A stretch of 64,000 bases of DNA from Actinomycetota bacterium (GTDB lineage Bacteria; Actinomycetota; Actinomycetes; S36-B12): contig JAUSNB010000035.1 in the NCBI GenBank assembly GCA_030645615.1, positions 32,987 to 96,986 of the forward strand, in the 5' to 3' direction. Made by a program: the position numbers and the translations under genes. Position 1 is the stretch's first letter. Every line of letters starts with the position of its first letter. Under the pieces are notes generated by a model. It made no database searches and was not told where the DNA came from. It was given only the letters and a program-made list of their open reading frames with translations. Shown in pieces: positions 20,080 to 28,893 of this stretch.

Positions 20080-20954
20080 TGGCGACCGCAGCGCAGTGGC
20101 TCGAGGGAGCCCGACCGCGCACCCTGCCTGCCGCCCTGGCTCCGGTGGCTGTCGGCACGGGGCTTGCCGCGTATGCCGCGTCGGCGATCCCGGTCCGCGC
20201 CGCGCTCGCCCTCGTCGTCGCCGTCGCCCTGCAGGTCGGGGTCAATTACGCGAACGACTACAGCGACGGAATCAAGGGCACCGACGCGGTGCGCGTGGGA
20301 CCCATCCGCCTGGTCGGCCAGGGCCTTGCGGCCCCCACGCGCGTGCGTGCCGCGGCGTTCGCGTCCTTCGGCGTCGCTGCTGTGGCCGGACTGGCGCTGG
20401 TGCTCCTGACCGCGGCGTGGTGGCTGCTGCTCGTCGGCCTCGCGTCCATCGCCGCCGCCTGGCTCTACACCGGTGGGCCACGACCCTACGGCTATGCGGG
20501 CCTGGGCGAGGTGTTCGTGCTCGCCTTCTTCGGGATCGTGCCGGTGGCGGGCACCGCCTACGTCCAGGTCCTTGCCGTGCACGCGGTCGACGTCGTGGCG
20601 GGTCTCGCCGTCGGGCTGCTGGCGTGCGCCATCCTCGTCGCGAACAACCTCAGGGACATCCCGGGTGATGCCGCTGTGGGCAAGCGCACGCTCGCCGTCC
20701 GCCTCGGCGAGAGCAGAACGCGACTGCTGTACGTCGGCACGCTGGCCTGCGCGGGCCTCGCCACGATCGGCGTGGGGCTGATGTCCACGCCGCTGGCGTA
20801 TGTCGCCCTGCTCGCCCTGTTGCTCGGTGTTCCGGCCGTCCGCACCGTCATGTCGGGTGCGCGCGGACCTGCCCTCATCGCGGTGCTCAAGCAGACCGGC
20901 GTCCTACTGCTGGTCTACGGACTGTCCCTCGGGATCCTGCTCGCCCTCGGCTGA
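20079..20954 (+). CDS. menA: 1,4-Dihydroxy-2-naphthoate polyprenyltransferase
   Basis: Membrane UbiA-family prenyltransferase that attaches the polyprenyl tail to 1,4-dihydroxy-2-naphthoate. The 291-aa product has eight or nine helices and both Asp-rich motifs: NYANDYSDGIKGTD (first) and NNLRDIPGDAAVGKRTLAVRLG (second). The GTG at 20079 overlaps the menE TAG by one base and has GGGGCAGGGG upstream. Its last 51 nt overlap the convergent DUF4229 gene. Confidence 0.92.
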   Translation: MATAAQWLEGARPRTLPAALAPVAVGTGLAAYAASAIPVRAALALVVAVALQVGVNYANDYSDGIKGTDAVRVGPIRLVGQGLAAPTRVRAAAFASFGVAAVAGLALVLLTAAWWLLLVGLASIAAAWLYTGGPRPYGYAGLGEVFVLAFFGIVPVAGTAYVQVLAVHAVDVVAGLAVGLLACAILVANNLRDIPGDAAVGKRTLAVRLGESRTRLLYVGTLACAGLATIGVGLMSTPLAYVALLALLLGVPAVRTVMSGARGPALIAVLKQTGVLLLVYGLSLGILLALG

Positions 20955-21230
20955 GTCCTCGGCCGCGGCGGACGCCTCTATCCGTGCGTTGATCCGACCG
21001 ACGAAGCCGCTGACCGCCGCGCCGACGGCGCTGCGCTGACGGTCCAGCAGCACGAGGCTGATGGCACCAGAGATGAGGATCCCCGCTGCAGCGGCCCAGA
21101 TCCCCTTGACCGGGGTGAGCAGGACGATCAGGAGCCACGCAGCCAGGAACAGGCCCAGTCGCAGGACCGTGTAGACGATGATCGCGACCGCCTTGCTGCC
21201 CCGCGTTGCGTGGGGTGCCGCATCAACCAC
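20904..21230 (-). CDS. DUF4229-type small membrane protein
   Basis: 108-aa actinobacterial protein of the DUF4229 type, function unknown. Two helices (about 17-38 and 43-62) are followed by the basic/polar LLDRQRSAVGAAVSGFVGRINARIE segment and an acidic tail. This family often sits beside menA. The GTG at 21230 is favoured by TACCGT 6 nt upstream (leaderless). The 3' end overlaps the menA 3' end by 51 nt in opposite orientation. Confidence 0.75.
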   Translation of the reverse strand: MVDAAPHATRGSKAVAIIVYTVLRLGLFLAAWLLIVLLTPVKGIWAAAAGILISGAISLVLLDRQRSAVGAAVSGFVGRINARIEASAAAEDSAEGEQDPEGQSVDQQ

Positions 21231-21236
21231 GCCGCA

Positions 21237-21242
21237 ACGGTA
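21237..21242 (-). promoter_or_regulatory. -10 box of the DUF4229 gene (leaderless)
   Basis: TACCGT on the minus strand, 6 nt before the GTG at 21230. Confidence 0.5.
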
Positions 21243-21331
21243 CGCCCGGCGGGCCGAGCGCGCCGAGTGCGGGTGGCCGACCTTGGCTTAGGCTAGGGAC
21301 GCTGGGTGACGCGGCGAGGAGGTATGACCAC

Positions 21332-21643
21332 GTGCTGAGGGTGCTGGGCGTGCTCGTGCTGGTCGCCCTGTACATCTACTTCGTCATCGACGTCCTGCGG
21401 ACCCCGTCGGGCGAGACCAGGAGCCTTCCCAAGTTCGTCTGGCTGCTCCTGGTGGTGCTCATTCCGATCCTGGGCGGCCTGCTGTGGCTGGCCCTGGGCC
21501 GGGTCTGGCCGGCACCGGGTTCGCGCTTCGGCAGGCGGCGCGGTCCCCTTGCGCCTGACGATGACCCGACCTTCCTCAAGCAGATCGCCGACGATGCGTG
21601 GGTCAAGCGCATGCAGCGCCGGCGCGGGGAGACCCAGGGCTGA
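21332..21643 (+). CDS. PLDc_N domain membrane protein
   Basis: 103-aa protein with two helices (residues 3-19 and 32-52) and the PLDc_N pattern (YFVIDVL, then LPKFVWLLLVVLIPILGGLLWL). Such proteins resemble the N-terminal anchor of cardiolipin synthases but lack the HKD catalytic part; the role is unknown. The GTG at 21332 has a strong GAGGAGGT 8 nt upstream, so unlike many neighbours it has a leader; TAGGCT at 21289-21294 is a likely -10. A basic tail follows residue 60. Confidence 0.75.
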   Translation: MLRVLGVLVLVALYIYFVIDVLRTPSGETRSLPKFVWLLLVVLIPILGGLLWLALGRVWPAPGSRFGRRRGPLAPDDDPTFLKQIADDAWVKRMQRRRGETQG

Positions 21644-21652
21644 GCCGCTGCC

Positions 21653-22603
21653 TCACGTGCCTGCGTACGAGTGCAGGCTGGTGACGAAGATGTTCACCCC
21701 GAAGTAGTTGATCAGGAACGACACCCAGCCGATCAGCGCGATCCACGAGGCGCGATCGGTGCGCCACCCCGCGGTCGAGCGGGCGTGCAGGTACGCGGCG
21801 TAGATCACCCAGGTGATGAAGGCCCACGTCTCCTTGGGATCCCAGCCCCAGTAGCGACCCCAGGCGTTCTCTGCCCAGATCGCCCCGGCGACAACGGCGA
21901 AGGTCCACAACGGGAACGAGAAGGCGACGACTCGGTTGGTCAGCGTGCGCAGCCGCTCGGCATCCGGGACGCGGGCCAGCCATCCGGTGACGTCGCCCCT
22001 GCGACGCTCGGCCCGCGAGCGCAGGAGCGACAGTCCCGCGGTCGCCGCGGCGAAGGTGAAGGCCCCGAAGCAGATGATGGCGGCGGCGACGTGGATCACC
22101 AGCCAGTACGACTTCAGGGCCGGGACCAGTTGGGCCGACTCGGTGTACAGGACGGTGACGGCGAGACCGAGGTTGAGCAGCGTCGGGATGACGACGAACA
22201 GGCCCAGCCAGCGCAGGTCGCGCTTCAGCGAGATGGCCAGGAACACGCCGAGGATCCCGAGGGAGGCGGTGATGGAGAACTCGTACATGTTGCCCCACGG
22301 CACCCGGCCCGCCCACACGCCGCGGAGCACCACGCCCACGAGCAGCGTGACGAAGGACAGCCAGGTCAGGGACATCCCGATGTTCGCCGCTCGGCGGCCG
22401 GGATCGCCGGCATCGGTCTCCGGCGGGCGGGTCAGCAATGCCGTGCCCCCCACCGACGCGACGCTCTCGACCGGGTGAGCGGCCGTGGCACGCCGGCGTC
22501 CCGCGGCGAACGACACCGCGAAGAACACCATGGCGATAGCGAGCGACACCATCGACGCATAGACCGCCGCGTTGCTGGCCTGCGCCAGCTCCATGCTCGT
22601 CAC
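21653..22603 (-). CDS. ccsB: Cytochrome c biogenesis protein CcsB (heme handling, system II)
   Basis: Integral membrane part of the system II cytochrome c synthetase, which with ResB exports heme and attaches it to apocytochrome c. The 316-aa product has eight helices, the tryptophan-rich WWD-type motif WGRYWGWDPKETW, and conserved histidines (VIHVAAA, YLHARS and SLHSYAGT). The GTG at 22603 overlaps the resB stop (GTGA). It is last in a resA-ccdA-resB-ccsB transcript. Confidence 0.93.
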   Translation of the reverse strand: MTSMELAQASNAAVYASMVSLAIAMVFFAVSFAAGRRRATAAHPVESVASVGGTALLTRPPETDAGDPGRRAANIGMSLTWLSFVTLLVGVVLRGVWAGRVPWGNMYEFSITASLGILGVFLAISLKRDLRWLGLFVVIPTLLNLGLAVTVLYTESAQLVPALKSYWLVIHVAAAIICFGAFTFAAATAGLSLLRSRAERRRGDVTGWLARVPDAERLRTLTNRVVAFSFPLWTFAVVAGAIWAENAWGRYWGWDPKETWAFITWVIYAAYLHARSTAGWRTDRASWIALIGWVSFLINYFGVNIFVTSLHSYAGT

Positions 22604-24195
22604 GTCGTCCTCCTGTCGGCGCGGGGTGCGTCCATCGTCGCCGGCCAGCCCAGCCGGGACGCGACCCGGGCCACCTCGTCGGCGAGCCCCGCGTCCTCGG
22701 CCTTCGACAGGCCGGCAACCTGCACGAGGCTACCGCCGCCTTCCCGGGGCAGCGCCTTGACCCAGATCCTGCGCCTCCGGACGAACAAGGAGACCAGCAG
22801 CCCGGCGATCGCGGCCAGCGCCGAGGCGAGGACGAGTTCCTTGCCGGGGTCCGAGGCGATCTGGAAGGACGCCCACCGCTCGAAGCCGGTGAACTCGACC
22901 GTGCCCGCCCCATCCGGGAGGGTCCAGGTGTCGCCGGGGAGCAGCGACTCCAGGCCCAGTTGGTCCATCTGGCTGGTGTCGAGGGTGTAGACGCTCTGCG
23001 GCACGCCGGAGTCCATGCCGAGGTTGCCGGTGAACGCCGACAGGAAGACCGCGGGGAAGTCCGGCGCCGGGAAGGTGGAGTGCGGTCCGCGGACATCGTC
23101 CAGCGCGGCCGTGGGCAGGAACAGTCCGCTGATGCCGAGAGCCGGATCGGCATCCGGGACCTTGATCACGCCCGTCGACGTGAAGTTGCCGTCCTGCGGC
23201 AGGAACACCACCGAGTCGTCGAACACGACAGTGCCCGTGGCGTCGCGGATGACGAAGTGCGGGGCATAGCCGTGGCCGACGAGGAACACCTTGGCCCCGT
23301 CGACGGCCAACGGCTCGTTGACCTCGATGGTCGTGCGGCTGCCGGTCGACGTCGGCTCGTCCCGGTAGGTGACGTCCGCGACGAACACCCTCGGCGCTCC
23401 TCGCTGCGCCTCGCCGCGCTCGAAGTCGACCGTGAACCTGTCCAGGGTGAACGAGAAGGGGGCCAGCCCATCCGCCCGCACCATGCGCCCGCCGCCCCAG
23501 GCGTCGTACTGCGTGAGGGTGTTGGAGAAGCCCTCGCCCTCACGCACGATGACATTGCCCTTCCAGCCGAAGAGCCCGCCCACCGCGACCCCGACGAGCA
23601 GCGCGACGAGCGACATGTGGAAGACGAGGTTCCCGACCTCACGCGAGTAGCCCTTCTCCGCGGCGAGCCAGCCGGCCTCAGGCGGGGATTCCCGGCGGCG
23701 CCAGCCACCCAGCGCAGCGTGTGCCCCGGCCAGCACGTCGGCCGGATCCAGGTCGGACTCGAACTCCAGCGCCTGCGGCAACCGCTCGAGCCGGCGTGGG
23801 GCCGGCGGCGGCGGGGTGCGCAAGGCCCGCCAGTGCTGCCGGGCCCGCGGCAGCACGCAACCGACGAGCGATACGAACAGCAGGAGGTAGACGGCGGCGA
23901 ACCAGGGCGAGGCGTAGACATCGAAGAAGCCGAGCCGATCCAGGACCGGACCCGTCGCTGGGTTGTCCTGCAGCCACTGGCTGACTCTCAGCGGATTGGT
24001 GCCGCGCTGGGGAAGGACCGATCCCGGGATGCTCGCGACGGCCAGCAGGAACAGCAGCACGAGTGCCGTGCGCATGCTGGTGAGCTGCCGCCACGCCCAC
24101 CGGAGCAAGCCCACCGAGCCGAGCGGAGGCAGGGGCGCCTCGTCGCCCTGGCCAGCATCGGTTCCCCGGCCAGCCTCGTCGGTCGGCGCGGTCAC
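22600..24195 (-). CDS. resB: Cytochrome c biogenesis protein ResB
   Basis: Partner of CcsB in system II cytochrome c maturation. The 531-aa product has three N-proximal helices (about 37-57, 90-110, 180-200), a large extracytoplasmic domain from about 220 to 440 and a fourth helix near 455-475. The motif SMRTALVLLFLLAVASIPGSVLPQ is typical of the family. The GTG at 24195 overlaps the ccdA stop (GTGA); a longer frame runs back through ccdA and is not used. Confidence 0.92.
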   Translation of the reverse strand: MTAPTDEAGRGTDAGQGDEAPLPPLGSVGLLRWAWRQLTSMRTALVLLFLLAVASIPGSVLPQRGTNPLRVSQWLQDNPATGPVLDRLGFFDVYASPWFAAVYLLLFVSLVGCVLPRARQHWRALRTPPPPAPRRLERLPQALEFESDLDPADVLAGAHAALGGWRRRESPPEAGWLAAEKGYSREVGNLVFHMSLVALLVGVAVGGLFGWKGNVIVREGEGFSNTLTQYDAWGGGRMVRADGLAPFSFTLDRFTVDFERGEAQRGAPRVFVADVTYRDEPTSTGSRTTIEVNEPLAVDGAKVFLVGHGYAPHFVIRDATGTVVFDDSVVFLPQDGNFTSTGVIKVPDADPALGISGLFLPTAALDDVRGPHSTFPAPDFPAVFLSAFTGNLGMDSGVPQSVYTLDTSQMDQLGLESLLPGDTWTLPDGAGTVEFTGFERWASFQIASDPGKELVLASALAAIAGLLVSLFVRRRRIWVKALPREGGGSLVQVAGLSKAEDAGLADEVARVASRLGWPATMDAPRADRRTT

Positions 24196-24941
24196 AGCAC
24201 GGTCTCGAAGCCCGGGATCTGCACACGAAGCCAGACGGTGAGGTCGGTCCACAATCCGGTCACCAGCAGCAGGCCCACGACGACCAGCATCCCACCGCCG
24301 ATCCGCATCACCCACACGTAGTGGCGCCGCACCCAGCCGATGGCCGTGGCCACCCGGCTGAAGGCCAGGCCGAGCACGACGAACGGCAGGCCAAGTCCCA
24401 GGCAGTAGGCGAAGGACAGGATCGCGCCCCGCAGGGCGCTCGCCTCGGTGAACGCCAGCGTCTGGACGGCCGCGAGGGTCGGCCCGATGCACGGCGTCCA
24501 GCCGAGCCCGAAGAGGATGCCCAGCAGCGGGGCCCCCGCAACACCCCACGTCGGCGCGCGGTGCAGGCGAAGCTCGCGCTGCAGCCCCGGGATGACGCCG
24601 ATGAAGGCCAGGCCCATGACGATGACGACCACGCCGAGCACGCGGTTGATGACGTCGGCGTACTCGATCAGGAACGAACCGACGCCGCCGAAGAGGACGC
24701 CGTAGGACACGAACACGACGCTGAAGCCGAGCACGAACAGCAGGCTGCCCAGCAGGACTGTCCGGCGGCGGCCCCGCGGCTCGGCCAGCTCGGCGCCGGT
24801 CAGGCCCGTGATGTAGGACAGGTAGCCGGGGGCCAGCGGGAGCACGCAGGGGCTCAGGAACGCGACGATGCCCGCGGCGAAGGCGATCGGCAGGGCCAGC
24901 CAGATGGCTCCGCTGGACACCACCTCCACCACCGGCTCCAC
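24192..24941 (-). CDS. ccdA: Thiol-disulfide transporter CcdA
   Basis: Six-helix membrane protein that passes reducing power from cytoplasmic thioredoxin to extracytoplasmic ResA. The 249-aa product carries the two redox cysteines C32 (LSPCVLPL) and C150 (WTPCIGP). The GTG at 24941 shares one base with the resA stop (TAGTG). Confidence 0.93.
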   Translation of the reverse strand: MEPVVEVVSSGAIWLALPIAFAAGIVAFLSPCVLPLAPGYLSYITGLTGAELAEPRGRRRTVLLGSLLFVLGFSVVFVSYGVLFGGVGSFLIEYADVINRVLGVVVIVMGLAFIGVIPGLQRELRLHRAPTWGVAGAPLLGILFGLGWTPCIGPTLAAVQTLAFTEASALRGAILSFAYCLGLGLPFVVLGLAFSRVATAIGWVRRHYVWVMRIGGGMLVVVGLLLVTGLWTDLTVWLRVQIPGFETVL

Positions 24942-25519
24942 TAGCCGGGCCCCTCGCCGAGCAGCGGCTCGATCACCCCGCGCAGGGAGGACTCACTGGC
25001 CTTGCCGAGCAGCCTCGCCGCGACGCGCCCCTCGCGATCGATGACGACGGTCGACGGGATGGCCTGCGGCGGCAGGGTGCCGGCGAACAGCAACTGCAGG
25101 CGTCCGTCGCGATCGACGACGTTCGGGTAGGCGATGCCGAAGCGCTCGACGAAGCCACGGGCTGACGCGTCGGAGTCCCGCGTGTCCAGTCCCACCAGTC
25201 GCACGCCACGTGGTCGCAGTTCGGTGTCGAGTGCGGCGAGCGTGGGGGCCTCGGCCCGGCAGGGAGCGCACCACGATGCCCACACGTTGAGCACGACGAC
25301 GTTCCCGAGCTGGTCGGCCAGCCGGAACTGCTCGCCGTCCAACGTGGTGCCGACGAGGTCCGGGGCCTGCTGCCGCTGGTCGGCCGGCAGCAGGACGATC
25401 GAGCCGTCACCCGCGACGAACCCGCTGTCGGCCTGCGGACCAGGTGCATCGGAACCGCATGCAGCCAGCGTGCCGACCGCGAGGACGGCCAACGCGGCCG
25501 CGAGGATACGGCGCACCAT
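24941..25519 (-). CDS. resA: Thiol-disulfide oxidoreductase lipoprotein ResA-like
   Basis: Extracytoplasmic thioredoxin-fold protein that keeps the CxxCH cysteines of apocytochrome c reduced. The 192-aa product has a signal peptide ending in the lipobox LAAC (C21) and the active site WCAPC. The ATG at 25519 overlaps the preceding stop by one base (TGATG). It lies directly before ccdA, its electron donor. Confidence 0.9.
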   Translation of the reverse strand: MVRRILAAALAVLAVGTLAACGSDAPGPQADSGFVAGDGSIVLLPADQRQQAPDLVGTTLDGEQFRLADQLGNVVVLNVWASWCAPCRAEAPTLAALDTELRPRGVRLVGLDTRDSDASARGFVERFGIAYPNVVDRDGRLQLLFAGTLPPQAIPSTVVIDREGRVAARLLGKASESSLRGVIEPLLGEGPG

Positions 25520-26163
25520 CAGGCTCCGGCGATCTTGCTCGCTCCGGGCAGCAGGTCGCGCGACGGCTCGGTATAGCTGATCGCGGCCAGCCGCTCACCC
25601 TCGAACTCCAGCGATGTCACGGAAGCCAGTGTGCATTGACGGTGCCGCGGATCGTGCCAGAGGCGGCGCTGCTCAGCGCGCAGTCGAGCGATCCAGATGG
25701 GCAGTTGGTGGCTGACGAGGACCGCTTCATGCCCGCGGGCCTGGTCGCGCGCACTCTCGATGGCCGCGTGCATGCGGTCGGCCACGACCTCGTACGGCTC
25801 CCCCCACGAGGGGCGGAAGGGGTTCCACAGGTGCCGCCACGCGCGTGGCTGCTTGAGGATCCCGTCGCCCACGCTCACTCGCTGGCCCTCGAAGACGTTG
25901 TCGGCCTCGATGAGCCGCGGGTCCAGTTGCACGCCAAGGCCGTGCCGTTCGGCCACCGGCGCCGCGGTCTGCTGGGCCCGCTCCATGGGCGACGACACCA
26001 CCAGGCTCACGTCATGCGCCGCGAGCGCGTCCGCCGCCCGGCCGGCCATCTGCACGCCGAGGTCGGAGAGGTTGAACCCGGGCAGGCGCCCGTACAGCAC
26101 GCCTTCCGGGTTGAACACCTCGCCGTGGCGCAGCAGGTGGACAACCGTGCGATCCGCGTTCAT
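25519..26163 (-). CDS. Histidine phosphatase family protein
   Basis: 214-aa member of the phosphoglycerate mutase-like (histidine phosphatase) superfamily. LLRHGEVFNPEGVLYG near the N-terminus carries the RHG catalytic His, SSPMERAQQTA follows, and the second catalytic His is in VLVSHQLPI. M. tuberculosis has a homologue in the same position before its resA-like gene. The substrate cannot be told; there is no argument for glycolytic mutase activity. It lies 10 nt behind hemD. Confidence 0.85.
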   Translation of the reverse strand: MNADRTVVHLLRHGEVFNPEGVLYGRLPGFNLSDLGVQMAGRAADALAAHDVSLVVSSPMERAQQTAAPVAERHGLGVQLDPRLIEADNVFEGQRVSVGDGILKQPRAWRHLWNPFRPSWGEPYEVVADRMHAAIESARDQARGHEAVLVSHQLPIWIARLRAEQRRLWHDPRHRQCTLASVTSLEFEGERLAAISYTEPSRDLLPGASKIAGA

Positions 26164-26173
26164 CCGGCAGGGC

Positions 26174-28048
26174 TCACGTGGCCTTGCGGCGCGCCGTCGC
26201 CCTGCGCCGGCTTGGCCGCCAGGTGCCCTCGCCCGCGTCGATCGCCGACTGCCGCAGCGACTCCCCGTGCGCGGCAAGCGCCTCCACCAGCCCGGCCACC
26301 GTGCTCGTCTCGGCCAGGACATCGACCCGGAGGCCGTGCTCCTCGGCTGCCTTGGCCGTCTGCGGGCCGATGCACGCCACGACGGTGCTGTGGTGCGGCT
26401 TGCCAGCGATGCCGACGAGGTTGCGCACCGTGCTGCTCGACGTGAACAGGACCGCGTCGAAGCCGCCGGTCTTGATCGCCTCGCGCGTCTCCGCCGGCGG
26501 CGGTGCCGCCCGGACGGTGCGGTACGCAGTGACGTCCTCGACCTCCCAGCCGAGCTCGGCCAGGCCAGCGACCAGGGTGTCGGTCGCAATGTCCGCGCGA
26601 GGCAGGAAGACCCGGTTGATGGGGTCCGTGAGCGTGTCGTAGGCCGGCCACTCGTCGAGCAACGCCGTGGTGGTCTGCTCACCGACGGGCATGATGTCCG
26701 GGCGGACGCCGAACTCGATGAGCGCCGCAGAGGTCGGTTCCCCGACCGCCGCCACCTTCAGGCCGGCGAAGGAGCGCGCGTCGAGACCGTACTCCTGAAG
26801 CTTCTCCCGGATCGCGCGCACGGCGTTGACGGACGTGAAGCCGATCCATTCGTAGCGCCCCGAAACCAGCCCGTGCACCGCACGGTCGATCTGCTGGGGC
26901 GTGCGCGGCGGCTCGACAGAGATGGTCGGGACCTCGATGGGCACCGCGCCGTGCCCGCGGAGCAGCCCCACGCTGGAGTCGGCATGGTCCTGCGTGCGCG
27001 GGATGAGGATGCGCCACCCGAACAGGGCCTTGACCTCGAACCAGTCGAGCTTCTCGCGCTGCGCCACGACATCGCCGACGACGACGAGCCCGGGACCCGC
27101 CTGCTTGGCGTGCTTGGTCGCGACAGCGACCTCGCCCAGGGTGGAGACCATGGTCCGCTGGTCGACGGTCGTTCCTCGACGGGTGACGGCGATGGGGAGC
27201 CCGGGGTCGGCGCCCGCTCCGAGCAGCCGAGCGGCGATCTCGGCCGCACGGTCCGCTCCGTCGAGGAACACGACGGTCGTGCGCGGGACGGCCAGGTCAG
27301 ACCAGGCGAGGTCCGTGTCGTTGGCATCGACGATCCGCACCTGACGGGTTCGCCCACCGGTCAGGCCGAAGCCCGCGTAGGCCGGCACGCCGGTGACCTC
27401 GCTCACGCCCGGCGCGATGTCGAAGTCGATGCGTGCCTTGCGCAGCGCCGCCGCCTCGTGCAGCAGCGTGCCGTCGATGACCGGATCGCCGGCGATGAGG
27501 CGGACGGTGGCCTTGCCCTCGCGGGCCGACTCGATGACGAGGGCGCTTCGCGCCGCCTGGTCGAGGGGCAGTCCCGCCTCGTTGACCGCGACGGTGACCG
27601 TCGCCTGTGGTCCGGCGTGGGCCTGAGCGACGGCAACCGCGTCCGCGTCGACGATGATCACGTCGGCCTGGGAGAGCAGGCTGGCCGCCCGCAGGGTCAG
27701 CAGTTCCGGGTCCCCCGGGCCGGCCGCGACGAGCGCGACCGTGCCGGCGGGCACCTTCTTGCGGGACAGGGCCTTGGCCGGCGTCTCGCGCACAGGCGCC
27801 GACTCGGCGGCCGGGGCTAGGGGCTTTGCGGCCGGCTTGGCGGCCGGCTTGGCTGCCGGCGTGACCGGAGCCTTCGCCGCCGGCTTCGCGGCCGGCTTGC
27901 CCGGGGCCTTGGCGACCGGCTTAGGGGCAGGCTTCGGCGCAGGCTTGGCAGGGGCGGCCTTGCGGGCCGACGGCTTCGCCGGTGCGGACTTGCCTGTGGT
28001 GGCCTTCTGGCCGGTAGCGGCTTTCGGGCTGGCGACTCTCGTTGTCAT
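26174..28048 (-). CDS. hemD: HemD fusion: uroporphyrinogen-III methyltransferase-like plus uroporphyrinogen-III synthase
   Basis: 624-aa fusion. Residues 1-98 form a Lys/Ala/Pro-rich tail (repeated PAAK units, histone H1-like). Residues 102-335 resemble the SAM-binding uroporphyrinogen-III methyltransferase (GPGDPELLT at 110-118, PGVSEVTGVPAYAG at 213-226), but the usual GGDP is AGDP (186-189). Residues 345-600 are uroporphyrinogen-III synthase (ILIPRTQDHADS, FTSVNAV, FTSSSTVRN). The C-terminus is again basic (SRRRATARRK). The ATG at 28048 overlaps the rex stop as ATGA. Unusually, hemA and hemC are not between rex and this gene and hemB does not follow. Confidence 0.85.
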   Translation of the reverse strand: MTTRVASPKAATGQKATTGKSAPAKPSARKAAPAKPAPKPAPKPVAKAPGKPAAKPAAKAPVTPAAKPAAKPAAKPLAPAAESAPVRETPAKALSRKKVPAGTVALVAAGPGDPELLTLRAASLLSQADVIIVDADAVAVAQAHAGPQATVTVAVNEAGLPLDQAARSALVIESAREGKATVRLIAGDPVIDGTLLHEAAALRKARIDFDIAPGVSEVTGVPAYAGFGLTGGRTRQVRIVDANDTDLAWSDLAVPRTTVVFLDGADRAAEIAARLLGAGADPGLPIAVTRRGTTVDQRTMVSTLGEVAVATKHAKQAGPGLVVVGDVVAQREKLDWFEVKALFGWRILIPRTQDHADSSVGLLRGHGAVPIEVPTISVEPPRTPQQIDRAVHGLVSGRYEWIGFTSVNAVRAIREKLQEYGLDARSFAGLKVAAVGEPTSAALIEFGVRPDIMPVGEQTTTALLDEWPAYDTLTDPINRVFLPRADIATDTLVAGLAELGWEVEDVTAYRTVRAAPPPAETREAIKTGGFDAVLFTSSSTVRNLVGIAGKPHHSTVVACIGPQTAKAAEEHGLRVDVLAETSTVAGLVEALAAHGESLRQSAIDAGEGTWRPSRRRATARRKAT

Positions 28049-28812
28049 GCGTTGATCGCCTCTCCCAGCGATTCGGGATCGAACGCCTCAGCGTCCGACG
28101 GATGGTCAAACTCGGGGCTCAGGTCGTTTCGACGCTGCTCGTGGAACGCAAGGATCTGCAACTCGACCGCGAGGTCGACCTTGCGCACCTCGACATCGCC
28201 GGTAACGGCCAGGACGACGGGCGCGAAGTTCAGGATCGACCGCACCCCGGCCGCGACGAGGCGGTCGCAGACGTCCTGGGCGACGTCTGCCGGCGTGGCG
28301 ATGACGCCGATCTGGGCTCGCCCGCCAAGCACGATCTGCTCGAGGTCCGCCATGGGCCGCACCGAAACCTCGCGCCCGGGCGAGCCGAGCCGCTGCCCGA
28401 TGACGTCGGGGTGGGTGTCCAGGAGGCCGACGATCTCGAACCCGCGGGAGGCGAACCCCCGGTAGGCGACGAGCGCGTGACCGAGATTGCCCGCTCCGAC
28501 GATCACCACCCCCCACGGCTGGGTCAGGCCGAGCTCACGGGCGATCTGGTAGGCCAGGAAGCGGACGTCATAGCCGACCCCGCGCGTCCCGTACGAGCCG
28601 AGATGCGACAGGTCCTTGCGCAGCTTCGCCGAGGAGACTCCGCAGGCGCCGGCCAGTTCCTCGGAGGAGACCGTGCTCACGCCCGACTCGACGAGCTGCC
28701 CCAGCACCCGGTGGTAGATGGGCAGCCGGGCGATCGTGGCGTCGGGTATCGCCCGATTGGCGTCCCGATTGGCGTCCCGACGGCGCTCGGCGCCACGAAC
28801 AGGCTGGGACAC
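28045..28812 (-). CDS. rex: Redox-sensing transcriptional repressor Rex
   Basis: Dimeric repressor that leaves DNA when NADH binds. The 255-aa product has a winged-helix domain (about 27-88, with SSAKLRKDLSHLGSYGTRGVGYDV, the Rex DNA-recognition segment) and a Rossmann domain with VVIVGAGNLGHAL. The C-terminal helix ILAFHEQR swaps between subunits in known structures. The GTG at 28812 has GGAG 7 nt upstream. Predicted targets in this window are its own promoter and the nuo operon. The first 25 residues are a polar extension containing a duplicated RDAN. Confidence 0.95.
   Translation of the reverse strand: MSQPVRGAERRRDANRDANRAIPDATIARLPIYHRVLGQLVESGVSTVSSEELAGACGVSSAKLRKDLSHLGSYGTRGVGYDVRFLAYQIARELGLTQPWGVVIVGAGNLGHALVAYRGFASRGFEIVGLLDTHPDVIGQRLGSPGREVSVRPMADLEQIVLGGRAQIGVIATPADVAQDVCDRLVAAGVRSILNFAPVVLAVTGDVEVRKVDLAVELQILAFHEQRRNDLSPEFDHPSDAEAFDPESLGEAINA
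28755..28778. repeat. 12-bp tandem duplication inside rex
   Basis: GATTGGCGTCCC occurs twice head to tail and encodes RDAN-RDAN in the disordered N-terminus of Rex. It is in frame and harmless to the fold. Confidence 0.9.
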
Positions 28813-28893
28813 GGTGCTCCAGGGGAAGTACGGCTGGGATCAGGGTGCGAATCTCACGCGACTGGGCTGCGATCGCGCGGTATCGGCCCCCAT

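Noticed and set aside
27740..28048. Lys/Ala-rich stretch as a separate histone-like gene
   Set aside because: It is in frame with, and continuous into, the HemD fusion without an internal start with a ribosome site.
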